A DNA stretch of 64,000 nucleotides from contig JABYQQ010000009.1 in assembly GCA_022605405.1 (NCBI GenBank), forward strand, positions 1,116,001-1,180,000, written 5' to 3'. Below are positions 34,404 to 47,132 of the stretch, piece after piece (position 1 is the first letter of the stretch; every line of letters starts with the position of its first letter). The notes beneath the pieces are model-generated. The model was not told the DNA's origin, did not search any database, and saw only the letters and a program-made list of their open reading frames with translations. The position numbers were made by a program, and so were the translations under genes. The DNA is from Earliella scabrosa. Lineage: Eukaryota > Basidiomycota > Agaricomycetes > Polyporales > Polyporaceae.

Positions 34404-36748
34404 ATGCAGCACTCTGAGGACCCCGCAATCCTGTCGTCGTCGCCCGCGGAGGAGTCGGACAACCCGCTCAGTGCGGCCCCGGTGGACCCGCAGGAGCCGC
34501 AGAGCCTGCCCGGGCTGGACGGCACGCCCGTTCGCTGTGAGTCTCCCGTTCTGTCTGTGCTATCTTCGCGTCGTGGCGGCCCCCACCCGTCTCTCACCAC
34601 CGCGAGTAGGGTTTGATGTGAGTGCGTTTTGCGTTAGACGCGGCGGGCAGGTGCTCAAAGCTACCGACGGCGACGCGTAGGCGGACCGCAAGGAACCATA
34701 CACACACATCACCCCGTTCCAGGAGCAGCATGACACGAGCGTCGAGTACGTACATCCCCGGCTTCCCGCCCCCCATGCGCCTGCAAGTTCTCCCCTTCCC
34801 CTCCCCCTGATGACGACGTGTGTGTGCGTGTGCGCAGGTTCTTCTACAAGCCGATAACTCTGACCGCCCTTGGAGTGGGATTCGGCATCCTGGCGTATGT
34901 CGCGATGACGCAGGACGTGCTGAGGGAGGGCGAGGAGAAGAAGCGAGTGTGAGTCCGCGCCGCTGCTCTCTCTCTCTGTGAGACCGTCCGGAGGGCCCTA
35001 ATTCATTCGCGTTTGGGCAGTGGCGTATACGCAGCCGTCGCCTCGTTCCTCCTCTTTTCCATGATACAGTTCCGCGATGGGCCGTTTGTCCGACCCCACC
35101 CAGGTGCGCGTTCAAGTTGCTGCTGTGCGGGTGCTGTCCGTCACAGGCCGTGCCTCTTACCCGGCCGCCGTTGCAGCGTTCTGGCGCGTCGTGCTCGGCA
35201 TCAACCTGCTGTACGAGCTCGCGATGGTCTTCCTGCTCTTCCAAGATCTCGATTCGGCGCGGTCGATGATGAAGTACCTCGACCCGAACCTGGGCAAGCC
35301 GCTGCCCGAGAAGAGCTACGCGGAGAACTGCGACCTCACTTTCGAGAACCTCTGGGTGAGCCCAGGCTGGCAGCACTGCACTTTTACTCCTCGGGCAAGA
35401 GCGTAGGGGGTCCGCTGACACGCGCGGGAGCAGAACGCGATAGACATCTTCTGCTTGGCTCACGCCTTGGGCTGGTTCGGCAAGGCGTTGATTCTCCGCG
35501 ATTATTGGTTTTGCTGGGTGGGCGTCCGCTTGGTTTTTTTTGTCGTGTCCCCGACTATACTCGTTTTGGGGTTAACGCGCGTTCCAGATCTTGAGCGTCG
35601 CTTTTGAATTTGCCGAATACAGCCTGCAGCACCAGTTGGCTAACTTTGCAGAGGTGCGTCATTCCTTTCCTGTGAGAGGTGGGACCGGTTCTGAAGAGAG
35701 AGCTTCGTGGCGCAGTGCTGGTGGGACCATGTGCGTGACCTTTTCATATCGGCTGAATCTCGCCAGACTGAGGGCGTACACAGTGGATCCTCGACGTCCT
35801 CGTCTGCAACTGGCTCGGGACGTATCTAGGTAAGCGGTACGCCGCGGAGAACGCGCTCGCCGCCGCTAAAACCACCGTTTCCAGGCATGAAGACATGCCA
35901 GTACTTTGAAGTCAAGGTATGTGGACCCGCCTCGTGTTTGGAGCGTGTCTTTGACTAGGAATAGCACTATGTATGGCGCGGTTTCCGCCAAACGCGCGGC
36001 ATCCGCTCCAAGACGAAGCGGGTCATCAGCCAGTTCTCTCCCCACGATTGGACAACGTTCAAGTGGGAAGGAACGGCGTCGTTTGGCCACTACTTCACCG
36101 TGGTTCTGCTCCTGGCCGTCTTTCTAGCGGCTGAACTCAATCCGTTCTACCTCAAGGTCCGTCACTCGTTCGCAGACGTCGCCAAACTTTGCTTAGCTGA
36201 TGCGGATCCGTCCCAGACGTTGCTCTGGATGGAGCCTGATCACCCGTTTGTGATTGCGCGTTTAGTGGGGGTCTTCCTCTGTGCGCTTCCCGCGGTGAGA
36301 GAATTGTACCAGTACGTGAACGACCCGAGGTGCGCGCCGCTTATGTCCATGACTCGCACAAAGAGGGCTGACGGCGATCGCTACCGATCCTCTGGGCGCA
36401 TCTCGTGTGCGTTGTTCCACGAGCAGAAAGGCCGTGCGAATGGGGCAGCACGTCTGGCTACTGCTGGCCACGATCGGGACGGAGCTGTTGGCAATCACGA
36501 AATGGAGCCAAGGCCAGTTCCCCGAGCCTCTGCCCACAGGCGTCAAGTGGGCCTGGGCTGCTGGCGCCTCTGTGCTGGTTCTCTATCCCACTGTTCGGGT
36601 ACGCGGCTTGTTCTTTGTTCTGTGCTGGGTGTCAGCTGGACGAGCGACTGACGGGTTGGGCTGATGTGTGTGTGTGCAGTTCGGGCTGCCTGCGGCGAGG
36701 CGATATTTGCGACGCCAGCAACGTAATGCGAAAGCGAAGAACGCATGA
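34404..36748 (+). CDS. base-exchange-type phosphatidylserine synthase
   Basis: This gene has many exons. The start at 34404 gives MQHSEDPAILSSSPAEESDN and the end at 36748 gives RQQRNAKAKNA. Membrane-protein segments include [120 protein letters not shown] and GHYFTVVLLLAVFLAAELNP. The Glu/Asp/Cys/Trp-rich [20 protein letters not shown] block followed by [17 protein letters not shown] is the signature region of PTDSS1/PTDSS2. These ER enzymes swap the head group of phosphatidylcholine or ethanolamine for serine. They are unrelated to the CDP-DAG-dependent Cho1 that yeasts use. The exon 1/2 junction (34520-34680) is unresolved; the acceptor before ADRKEPYTHITPFQ is clear. Confidence 0.88.
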
Positions 36749-39638
36749 CGAGGTGGATGATGGTGATACGCTCTGCAGCGCTAGGGGCGGTGCGGGCGAG
36801 CGAATGGAACACGCATGTGCTGGTGCGGGGATGCGCAGAGAACGGGGCCGGATGCATTAACCTAAGTACTATATCTATTCTAATCACCAGGCACGGGCCT
36901 AAGCACTGTGCGAGTTCTCATGGAATTCAGTCGTGCGCGAGCGAGTGCTGGCCGGCGTCGGGGCCAGTTGGGCGAAAAACGAGAGAACGGAGGGCGGGGA
37001 CAGTTGGCGGTGGAGAAGCCGGGGGAAGCAGACGGACCGCATGGGACGTGTCCGTGCGTGCCGCATCGGAGCCATATCTCGATCTTGTATCTGGAGAAAG
37101 GCACAGCTGGGCTCCCATTGATCGATATGATGCGTCCTGGCGCCGGCGAACGCGTTCGACAACACGATCGCGCAAAGAAGCTTTCCACCCGGGCGCTCGA
37201 CCGGCCGCTCGTTCTCTCCCACTCCCAGTCTCTCTCCAGCTACTCCTCCAAGTATCTCTCGCGAGCTGTGACCAGCACGGTGACCAGTGACCAGTCACGC
37301 ACACAGCGGTACAGCGGCCCAGCGGCCCTGCCAGCCCGGCTCTGCGCCCCGCCAGTGCCACCGCACGTCTTCCCTGCTCCCGGGCGGGCCCCCCCAGCTG
37401 CGACGACCGTGGCGCGCTCGCGGCGTGGAGATAGTCGGGAGATTGGGCCTCGTCGACGCCGCGGTGATCAATCAGCCCCTTTGACATTCGCCCCTCCCGG
37501 TGCTTGGCGGGCGCGCGTGGCTCGCTCTGGCTCCGCGGCAGCAGTCCAGGACGAGTATGGGACCCGCACCCTGCAGGCTCGTTCGCCGTGCGCCCGCGGA
37601 GTGATGTCACGACGATCCCCCGCCGCCGTATGTGCGCACTCGCCACGCCTCGATATGGCCGTGCCGGCGGGAGGCAGATAGGGCTGGTTAATGATCGTCC
37701 GGGCCGCCTCCTGCTCCACGCCGCCCCCGCGCTGATGCATGATGGCTAACCTCCCCCGCAGCGTCGCGGCGCGCGCGGGCGGCTGCTGCTGTGTCTGCAG
37801 ACCGGTTCGCTGCCCGCTTGCCGCTCGCGCGTGCTCACGGACGTACTTCGTTGTGCTGACGCTTGGGACTCGGCGCGGCTGGCGAACAGGGTGACAGCGG
37901 CCGCCGGGGCGGTCCGGCGTTGGGGGACTGGGAGGGTGACCGGTGTCTGGTGTCTGGTGTCTGTCTCTGAAGCCGTCGGCGGGAGAAGTGTTCAGTGCCA
38001 CGAGATGGTTCCGAAGAGCTTAACGGTGTCGAGACGCGCGCACACCGAACAGCCAGACGGGGGTGCTCCTTCTCCATGGGGCGCACGCGCACTCCGAAGG
38101 GGCGGGGGCCACGTCCCGGACGGCGTTCAGATGTTGCGTATGACATGAGGACGGCCACAAAGACGGAGAGTGGATGAGCAAGAGCCGCGAGCAAAAATAT
38201 CAGCGATAGAGAATGCGAGTGCCGGGGGCCCGCAAGCGCACTTACGGCAGCGGGTGTGAATCGCGAACGCGATAGACGGCGAGCAAACGCAGAGCCGGCG
38301 GCTGTTCCAGGGCGGACCCTAGAGGAACGGTCCCACGTCGAGTGTAGGTGGCGTGCGCACTCCTGCGCTCGCACACTCGGCGCGATGGCGAGACCCTGGG
38401 GGTCGGTGGTGGTGGGTTCTGATGCACAACGTGTTGCGATGCACGTCGTACGTCGATGCGCCAGGTTGCCGTTCGGCGCACGAGGCGGCGCGATTGTCCT
38501 CGGGTGGAGCGGTGGGTCCAGAAGGGGTGGGGTTCTAGTGGTGAACGCGGATGTGCGCACCATTGAATCGGTGGCGAACGGCCGTCGCGCATGTTCATGC
38601 TCTTGTCCGCTTGCAGACACACATGGGGTTTGGCTGCTTTCGGGTGCGCAGCCCTTGCCGAACTTGAGTGAGACTTCGAGGGTGGGTGAGAGCAAGGTTT
38701 GGGCGTCCATCGTGAACGTGGACGGTCGGCGTGCAAGCGCGGGTCCGATACGAAGGCACGGAGCTGCAAGGAAGCGCGAGACTGGGGAGCAAGATGCAGC
38801 TTAATTTCCGTCAGTTGCTAAGTCGATAATATAATTGGAGAGCGCACTGTGGCGTCCATTCCTTCTTACGGTATCATGGGCTGTAGGATCCGATCCACTT
38901 CCTTGTCGGCGGGGACCGTCAAATAGGCATCGGACGGCCCGACCGTTCAGATATGTTCAGAGCGATGATAAAATTGCTTTTCTGGTCAGTGTTCTGACAG
39001 AGCGCAACGTTCTCCATTTCAGTTGGGAAGCCATCGTGCGCTCCGCCTGGTAACCATCGAAGGTTCCGGTGAATGGTGCGGTTGAGATGCTTTGATTCAT
39101 GCGTTATGCTGTCGGAGTTGTGAATCCTCGTTTGTCACGTCAGACAAATGAATCGTTTCACTTGTGCGCTGACCGTACTGCGTGCAGATACCGAGTGGCT
39201 AAATCAGAAGAACTGCTGCACGTCCTGTGTATGACAAAACAGACTTACGGAGAGCATGTCAAATGGCCATCTGTTCCGCCACGCGACGAGACGCGTACTG
39301 TATACTCGCGAGGCGGACGTGCACTGCGGCCGTCGAGGTCTGAACACGTCGATGATCGTGGGTCGGGACAAGCGTGCTCTTCGAGTCTCGACTGTTCGAC
39401 GTCGGACTGGATGTGACCACCTGCCAATTTAGGTGATGGGGCGGAACAGGGCGGAACATTCTAGCGGTTACGAGCGCCTACGGTCCCATCGTCATCGCCC
39501 AGTGCCCACCACAGTGTCAGCCGAGGCGCATATACCCACCACGACTCTTCCGCTCTCGTCTTCCAACCACACGCAGCATCACTTCTCATTCATCTCGTCC
39601 ACATCTGCACACCCTCTGAAGTCGTTCTTCAGCCCCTC
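36749..39638. other. 2.9-kb gene-poor tract upstream of the RING ligase
   Basis: From 36.9 to 38.75 kb the sequence is very GC-rich and open in all frames (for example 36908-37681 plus, 36927-37646 minus, 37835-38710 minus), which is why long frames arise by chance. None has a domain. Small repeats occur: GTGACCAG three times at 37268-37294, tggtgtc-type units at 37941-37960, and gggcggaaca twice at 39439-39458. From 38.8 kb composition normalises toward the RING promoter. Confidence 0.45.
37268..37294 (+). repeat. three closely spaced GTGACCAG octamers
   Basis: The octamer occurs at 37268-37275, 37280-37287 and 37287-37294, the last two sharing one base. Clustered short motifs in a non-coding upstream region can be factor sites; no matching factor is asserted. 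Confidence 0.5.
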
Positions 39639-42368
39639 ATGGACGGCAACAACCACAACTCAAACAACGGGTTCCCACACCACATCCTCCCCGATGGCGC
39701 ATTGGACTTCATTCGAGGTCTGTTTCCCCCTCATATCCAAGAGCATCTACACTTCACTGGCATGGAGCACCAACCCTCGACCCGGTCAGCTCAGACGAGC
39801 CACTCCGCTGCACAATCATCACGGACAGCCGCACCGGAGACTAGAGCCGGCAGTTCAGCCGCAGTCTCGGAGGACAGCAACGCTCGTACGTCTTCTACGG
39901 AGGTGAGTTATTGGTTATCTATTGCGTTAGCCGCTGTTTATTGAATCAAGCTCTAGGATGCGCCTCCCCTACCTTCGCACGCGACCTCCTCGGTCAGTAC
40001 ATCATCAAGCAGCCCCCACGACGTGGTTATGTCCCCCGTCCCCGAGAGCAGCCTGTCGACTGGCCCATCTGCCAGCTCGTCTCACCCATCACAACCTCCG
40101 CGGCCCACCGTGCAAACTCGCAGCAGTACACGGCGACCCCGGGTTGAGGATGATGCAGAGAGCGGGGATGAGGACCACAGGCGAGAGTATAACCGTCAGC
40201 GCATGAACTCTCCAACGGACCATGACCATGAACACCACTTCATGCCCATTCCCGAAGATCACGGAGTACCCCGGTCTACTCGGGATAGTAGGGCTGCCTC
40301 GCCTCAGCGAAACGCTGGTCCCGCGTCCGCCCAAGGAGAGCAATCACGACAAGGTCAGGGTCCGGCGCCTCCACCGTACAGAACGTGGACGTTCGACTTC
40401 CTGCCGATACCCGGACACAATGGGCAGATGAACGTTAACGGGCAACCGCCCGCGGACGGTCAGCCTGCCCAGCAGCAGCACGCCAACCACGATGCGCATC
40501 CGTTTATGAACTTCTTCGTCAATTTCCCGATCCCGGGCCATGGTCCAGCGCCACCAACCGGTGCAGCCCCGAACAACGCTCATGGTAATGCCCGTCCCAT
40601 ATTTATCCTCCCGCATTATTCCTACCCTTGGTTCACAGTTGGCGGAAACGGACCCGGACATGCCGGGTTCGCGTTCCCACCGTTCCCGTTCCCCTTTGGA
40701 ATGGACGCGCTGGAGGAGCGGGACGACCCTGAGCGGGCGAAGCGGCTGGTGGATGGACTCGAAGAAGTTCCGCCTGGGCTCATCAAGCGGATGCAGCGCG
40801 TCGGCGGACCAGGGAGTTCCCAAGGTGAAGTCCCGAATTGTGCCGTCTGCTTGGAGAGTCTTCTAGAGCCAGAGGGCGGCGGATACGAAGGTAACGCGGA
40901 GCTGGCCAAGGCTGAAGCGGATCAGGCAGAGCGCGACAAGGCGGCTTCTCAGCAAGGACGCGAGTCACCGATGGAAGTTGACAGTTCGGCGGCCGCAGCC
41001 CCGTCGTCCTCGTCATCGTCGGGCGAGCCATCGTCGACTGCTGGCGCATCCTCGTCGACGTCTGCGCCCGAGGCCACCGGAGAGACCAAGTATCCGAAGA
41101 TTGTGGTCCTTCCATGCTCTCATGCCTTCCATGCAACGTGCCTCCTCCCGTGGTTCTCGAAGCCTGGGCGGACGACGTGCCCGTCTTGCAGGTTTGACAT
41201 TGATCCCGATTCGCTCACGTACAAACCTCGGCCGATCCGTATGCGCACCCAGCCTCAGCCGGCTCAACAGGGTGGAGCCGCTGCGCAACCGCAGCAACCT
41301 CCTCAGACTCACACCCACTTCCATCCCATCTTTTTCGGGCCCCCACCTCCTCCTGCGCCTCAGCCTGCACCGGCCCCGGCCACCGCAGCGTCCGATGGTT
41401 CGAACAGGCCAGACGGCGCACCCGCCACTAATGCTGATGCTGAACCGCAACCTGCGCCCGCTCAGCAGCAGGCTGGTCAGCAGAGGCAACAGCCCCTCCC
41501 GCCGTTCATCACGTTCGACATCAGCATGATTATACCCATTTTCCCCGGGCGTGGCACCGGTGCTGCTCCTCAACCAGCAAACGCAGCAGCCCCAACAGGT
41601 ACTCCAGTTGCTAACTCTGGTGCACCCCACGCGCACGGACCGGTGCCTCCGCCGCCGCCTCCACCTCGCACAGACAACAACGGTCTCCGGCTCGACGATA
41701 CGCTGCTGCAGGACGCGGTCCGTACGACGTTCGAACGGACGTTCGGCATCCCGGCCCCTCCCGTTTTCTTCCAGCCGCCTCCAGCTGCCGCACCCACAGA
41801 TAATGCAGCTCAGGAAGGAACTGGAGTCGAGGAAGGCAACGGAGCTCAGGGAGACAATGGAGCTCATTGGTTTTCGTTCGCCCTCCCGGCCTTCCCGATG
41901 CCACCATTGAACATGCCTGGAGTGCCTCATGGTGCTCCTCGCCCACGGTCTGGTCCCGCTCGGCCTGCGCAGAAGCGACAGTGGGTACCGCCTCCTGCAC
42001 CTGGCCCGACCCTGCGTCAAGTCGTCGAGCGGAACGAACGGGAGATGGGGCTGCGGTGCTCTGACGTTAGCTGCGGTCTCGGACCCTCCGACGACGATCC
42101 GGCGTCGCCAGCGAACGAGTCTGTGAGTCGACAGATTAGCATCCGTCCACTCAAATCCGACACGTCGGGGAAGCAGTCGGTGTGCGAGCACAAGTTCCAT
42201 CCCGCATGCTTGGTCAGCGCAGGGCGCGTCGCTGGCTGGGGTCATGACGTGAAGACTGGCGAGCCCGCGGACGAAGACGAGGAGATTGAGGTCTCCTGCC
42301 CCGTATGCAGGGCCGTGGGTGCCATCTCGCGAGTGGAGTGGGAGCAGGGTGCATGTGAGCTCGTATAA
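39639..42368 (+). CDS. large RING-H2 E3 ubiquitin ligase with two RING-like modules
   Basis: Two exons (39639-39902, 39957-42368; 54-nt intron) encode 891 aa. The first 380 residues are disordered and rich in Ser, Pro and His. RING 1 spans residues about 383-500. It opens NCAVCLESLLEPEGG, is interrupted by a Ser/Ala/Glu-rich insert of about 60 residues, and resumes YPKIVVLPCSHAFHATCLLP then WFSKPGRTTCPSCRFDIDPD. A 280-residue Pro/Gln/Ala-rich linker follows. Near the C-terminus a second Cys/His module (residues about 787-870) reads MGLRCSDVSCGLG, CEHKFHPACLVSAGRV and VSCPVCRAVGA. RING-H2 proteins recruit E2 enzymes to ubiquitylate targets; the substrate is unknown. There is no membrane span or signal peptide. 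The second module lacks some canonical spacing and may be a protein-contact fold rather than an active RING. Confidence 0.87.
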
Positions 42369-42801
42369 ACGGGCGTCGCTCTTCGCTCTTCCGCACCTCG
42401 TCATCGACGAGGCTCGACAGTTCATTTCCGAGGGATCGTATCGTATCGTATTTATGGCCACGTTCTCGTTCCATGCATGCAACTGTAGCTTTCGGTCGTC
42501 GTGTATTTGTATCGGATTGCTCTCGTTCGCAGCGTGAGCATTGTCATGGCTGCATGACATAGGATAGAGTGGATGTATAGTCTTACGCGTTGTACGAATG
42601 TAATAGCATCGGGTGTTCCGTCTCATCGCGGCGTGATAGGTCCCAATCTCCTTCTCATCATCTCTAATAGGCTAATGGACCCCTCCAGATTCTCATACCC
42701 AACTCGCGCTCAGCGGCGAGCCTGGGGACTGCCGCCTATATCGAGCAGTACCTTATTCTTGGGTAGAGTTCAATCCACTGCCGAGAAGTTGCGAACTCAC
42801 G

Positions 42802-43512
42802 ATGCACACAAGGCAGCCGCATCGGTTTCAATGTTCGATTCTCGATGTGCGCGCGCGGATGCGGTCCTGGACACTATCGATAGCCCTCGTCTACGTATAC
42901 GCAGGCCCGTCAACCCGTGTCCGGCTCGCCGTCCCAAGCTCAAGCTTGAGAGCTCCATCCTCAACATTTGCAATGTCTCCGCTGCGGTGGTGGCTGGCGA
43001 GAATGCTCTCTGCTTCTCAATCACCAGGCCCTATGCCGCGTGTCTTCCAGAGACGTTTCTGTGGGCAGAGCGTCCCTCCGGGCACGTCGCTGTTGTCATT
43101 CCTGCATCCCAGCAGACGCGCTCCTCAGGCTGCTGCTCCGGGCCTAACGGATTCTGGGCGATACGGCGAGGCTGCTCGCGCAGCGACAGTTCGCCTCCGC
43201 GCTCGCCCTTCTCGAACCTTAGAACCAGAGCTGGCGAGAGAAACTCAGAAGCACCTCCGCCAGCTCGACGTCCATTGGGCAGACGCCAATCATCACGGCG
43301 ACGTCGCCATGATGCGCACAAGGGCTCCTCAGTCTTCGGCCGATCGCCTCCCTGTGCCGCCGCGCCGCGCCGCTACGCCCTTCGTCCATGCGAGCACTCC
43401 CCGGACGCAGTTGCGAGTCGCACTCGCGGACGCACTGACGCCTGCGAACGCTCCGCCTACCCCGGGGGCAGCCAGCACCATCCCCGCGACGAAGTTCTGC
43501 GCCACTTTCTGA
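42802..43512 (+). other. unassigned open frame, low support
   Basis: This 236-codon frame ends PATKFCATF. Its second half (LEPELARETQKHLRQLDVHW, ADANHHGDVAMMRTRAPQSS) is less Arg/Ser-biased than the competing 339-codon frame in the same DNA (42573-43592). There is no domain, no clear start context and no intron pattern. I list it only as the better of several overlapping frames. Confidence 0.15.
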
Positions 43513-46500
43513 TAATGGCACTGAAACTGAATGGACCCATCAGCGTGCTGCCTGTGCTTTTCACGCCCTCTCAAATGGATAGATGCCACTGATGGTGCGG
43601 GCACTGAATCGAGGGTCGCGCTCGGGGGCAGTTCAGCGAGACCTCTTGGACTCGTAGGGCACATGCGACCACGGCGACGGGGGAGGGCGATCTGCAAGCG
43701 TGAGGCGGGGCCCCCTCGGACTCCAAGGAACTCGCCCGTCCGGCCTCCTTGGCTTCGCGCTTGTGGACGGGGCGGATGTATTGCGAAGCTGCACCCTGGC
43801 AGCCATGCAGGGCACAAGACGCAGCGCACGCGCGCTCGTCGGGGCTGCATTGTCACCAACGGGCTGAACGTTCAACCCCCAGGCGGGGCGCGGCGCGCGG
43901 CCGTGCAAATCGCACGTCGCGGCGACTGTGATAGTTCAGGCCTGCATGAACGCAACAGACCGCGAGTCGATGTCATTGCCAGCCAGGAACGAAACTCTAG
44001 CATCCATTGCGTGTTCGAGTCGTTCGTATTCGCCTGCGGGTTCTCGCTCTACGGTTTTGCCAGTGCGTCGTGCGCATGAGAGCGGGCGGGTGTATGAAGA
44101 AGACCGCCCGGGTGCAAGATAGCATCCGAGCGATAACCTTCCGAATCGAACCACCCCTTGAAGAGGAGGTCAGGCCCAGAGACCGTGCGCTCTGGGCACG
44201 AAGCGTGCAGCACTGCGCTTCTGCCGCAAATGGCGTTCGCGGTACAAAAGTGCCGGAAGGGGCGCTGAAGCCCAGAGAGGTGTGTTCGCCGTCGCCGGGT
44301 GCGAGAGGGTTATTCCCTTCCCCCTCCCGAGAGGCACGACGACGAACTGCACCCCAGCCGCTTGTAGAGTTATAGAGGACTGCTTCACCCCGGATGCGTT
44401 AATTGCATCAGAGGTGCCTGCTGTGAACCCTCCTGGCTAGAAGACCACTTACCTGCCATCTCTCGGACTACTCGGCGTCGGGACTTTGCCGTAAACTGTA
44501 TGCTGACCGCGATACAGTGCCCGCCTGACCCCGGTGTTCTGCTGGAGGCTCAGCGTCCATCGCCCAACGTTCGCGGTTGTCCGAGGAGCGCGATGTCGAG
44601 AGTCTTTTGCAAACCATGTCGCTGGTACGTTCTGCCTATCTTCCGCTGCTTGGTTTAATCTGTCAGAGCCCCCGGGCTCCACAATCACTCAGCATGGATA
44701 TGATCGCGAGTGGTGGTAACGACGACGACAGCGTCTCGCTGCAATGTCGCACCCTGCAGGGGGGAGTCGAGGTCCCCACAGGCCACCAAAACCTTGTACA
44801 CCATCCTTATGTGGGCGGCACAGGGCAGCTGCTAGACGTTCCCTTATCCAGCCGAGGTCCCCCGCCCTGATGTCCGTGGTTGCGCGACGCCCGGAATCAA
44901 TGTCACGCCATTCATGGAACCCGGTGATATGGTTACGGCGGAAGTGGCAAGTCATCTTGACCCGTCGTTAGAAGACGTGGATGAGACACATCCGTACCAC
45001 CGGAGGGTCGATGTGGTTGACGGGCGAGCGGGGAAAGGCGCGGGGCGGGCGGTCTGATGAAGAGGGTCCTTCTGCATCACTGTATGTGGCACTCGAATGA
45101 CACCGTTCTTCCCTGCTACGACGACTGATGGGGGAGCTGCGTTCCCGGCGGCACGATCTGCTGAGGCGTGCCGCCCCGCACGTCTCAGAACGACGCGGAG
45201 GTGGACACGGTTAACGTAAGTGTTGACGCGCTGGGTTGGTATCGACATACGGGGTCAATCGCGCAGGACGGGAGCGCAGGGTGCGCGTTCCTAGTCTCGG
45301 AACCCTGTCTTGCGGAAGGTATGCGAGCACGAGCGCAGGAAGCATTGCGTCAATATTGATGGTTTCGTGTTGGCAGGTATCGCTGCGTCTTGACTTTAAT
45401 CCTGTCACGCATACTGCTGGCGTGTTACTGGTAGACTGCACCACCGACGTAAATCATCGTGCGTCTGTTTGTCAGTGACGTCGTCTATCTGACGGCAGGA
45501 TAACGGGCAACGGTGAGCGCTGCAGTCTATGCATCACGGTCAGATACACACTTGCCATTATGTGCACAATGTCCGATTGAGTCACTGTGGTTCCTACGTC
45601 AGGGAAAGATGGGCAGAATTTTCAAGATGTGACAGGGCGTCTGTCCAAGTTTAATGTGCGTGGGTATCTCGTTCAGAATCCCTATCTGTGACCTTGAACA
45701 TTGACCAGTGCGTCGCAAGCGCAAGCACTGAGTCACGTCTGTATGGTATGGTACATATGTCTTGGAATGCGCAGGTCGAGAGTTCCCGGATGCACTGGGC
45801 CTGTGAATCGGTGAGAAACGGGGATATGAATAGGGTATGTGCGCGCAGAAAGAATCGCTTACAATACTTGCAGTGCGCTTGGCAGCGACAGCTACGCAGT
45901 TCTGCTTAGCGAAGACCACACAATGCAAGGGTGCTGTGCATCTGCATTCTCCTTCATGGATGGACGAGCTGCTGAATCTGAAAGAGGGCACAGGTCACGT
46001 CGAACCCCCGGATCTTGTTGACTGGCTGACGACATTACGACATGGTCCTCTCCTGGGATACGTCTTCCCTATATTCGACTGGACCCTGACATCCCATTCA
46101 TGCCCGACGATGGCCGTCCGGTCAGAATTTCATACCCACGCGCTTCACTTCCGTCCTGCACGCATGTGCTCTGGACGGCGTAACGCATACGGGTACGACG
46201 AGAATGCAATCGGAGCTCCACTGGTCAAGACACCGCTTCCCCGTAAGCCGTACGTATTCTTGCGGTCATCGCAAAGTATACGCTGGCCGGCGTGACAGAG
46301 AAGTTAATTTCCGGTTCGACTGTGGATTGTCGTTGGACGCGAAGCTCGTCGTTCCATGAGTTCTGGTGATCAGAAAAGTTGATTGGCAATGCTGATTCGA
46401 ACAGGTCAGCACCATACCTATCGGACTGCCTGTCTCCCCACACCTCCAAAATTGCTGCCACCGCTTGCCGTTCTATGAGCACTGAATAGTGGAGCATTGC

Positions 46501-47132
46501 GAAGAGGCAAGTCAAACGCTTTCTGGAGGACAAGCGATGCTCACTGTCAACCGCTTCCGAAGGTTGCGAAGCTATGGTCTCCTGATTGCGCATGCGCAGA
46601 AGGAGTCAATACCTCTTCCCTGCTCGGAGACCTCGGGTCGAAGCGCCAGCTCCTGTTCTTGCTGACCTCATTGTCAAACAAGCTCAATTCTTGATGAGTC
46701 GGGACTGCGGCCAGGGGGTGGACTCGGTAGCTAGGCGTAAGCAGTTCGTCAGCAGAGAGATAAGCGTGCCCTTACCCAGCATCTCATCTATAGCAGGTTC
46801 ATAGCAGCCAGCCAGCAGACAGACCGGAATTGGTCTGCATCGTGGACTCGCTATTGCCGTCGAGGACAACCTTCAAGTTAACGACCAAGTCTGGAGCGCC
46901 AAGGCCGTCGCGTGACGACGGGGAGCGACTGGTCACGGCACATGCGCGTGACGTACGCGTAACCCTAATACCCTTGCCCTGCGCCCAACTCAAACTTCGT
47001 TGACCTTCAAGTTCGTGCAATTTTAGGCTGCTGTGCATCTCTCTGCCTCCCCCCATCGCTCAACGAACGCGTATCGCGCTGTTATGCCTGTCGATCTGCT
47101 CTGGCCGTTGGCCCAGTTCCTAGGTCCAAGGT

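Noticed and set aside
37835..38710. 291-codon minus-strand frame
   Set aside because: It arises in a very GC-rich stretch where several frames are open at once. No start context, domain or intron logic supports it.
42573..43592. 339-codon plus-strand frame, the longest in its region
   Set aside because: It has strong Arg/Ser/Pro bias, crosses an AT-richer segment without any change in character, overlaps a different frame that reads better at 43.2-43.5 kb, and contains no domain.
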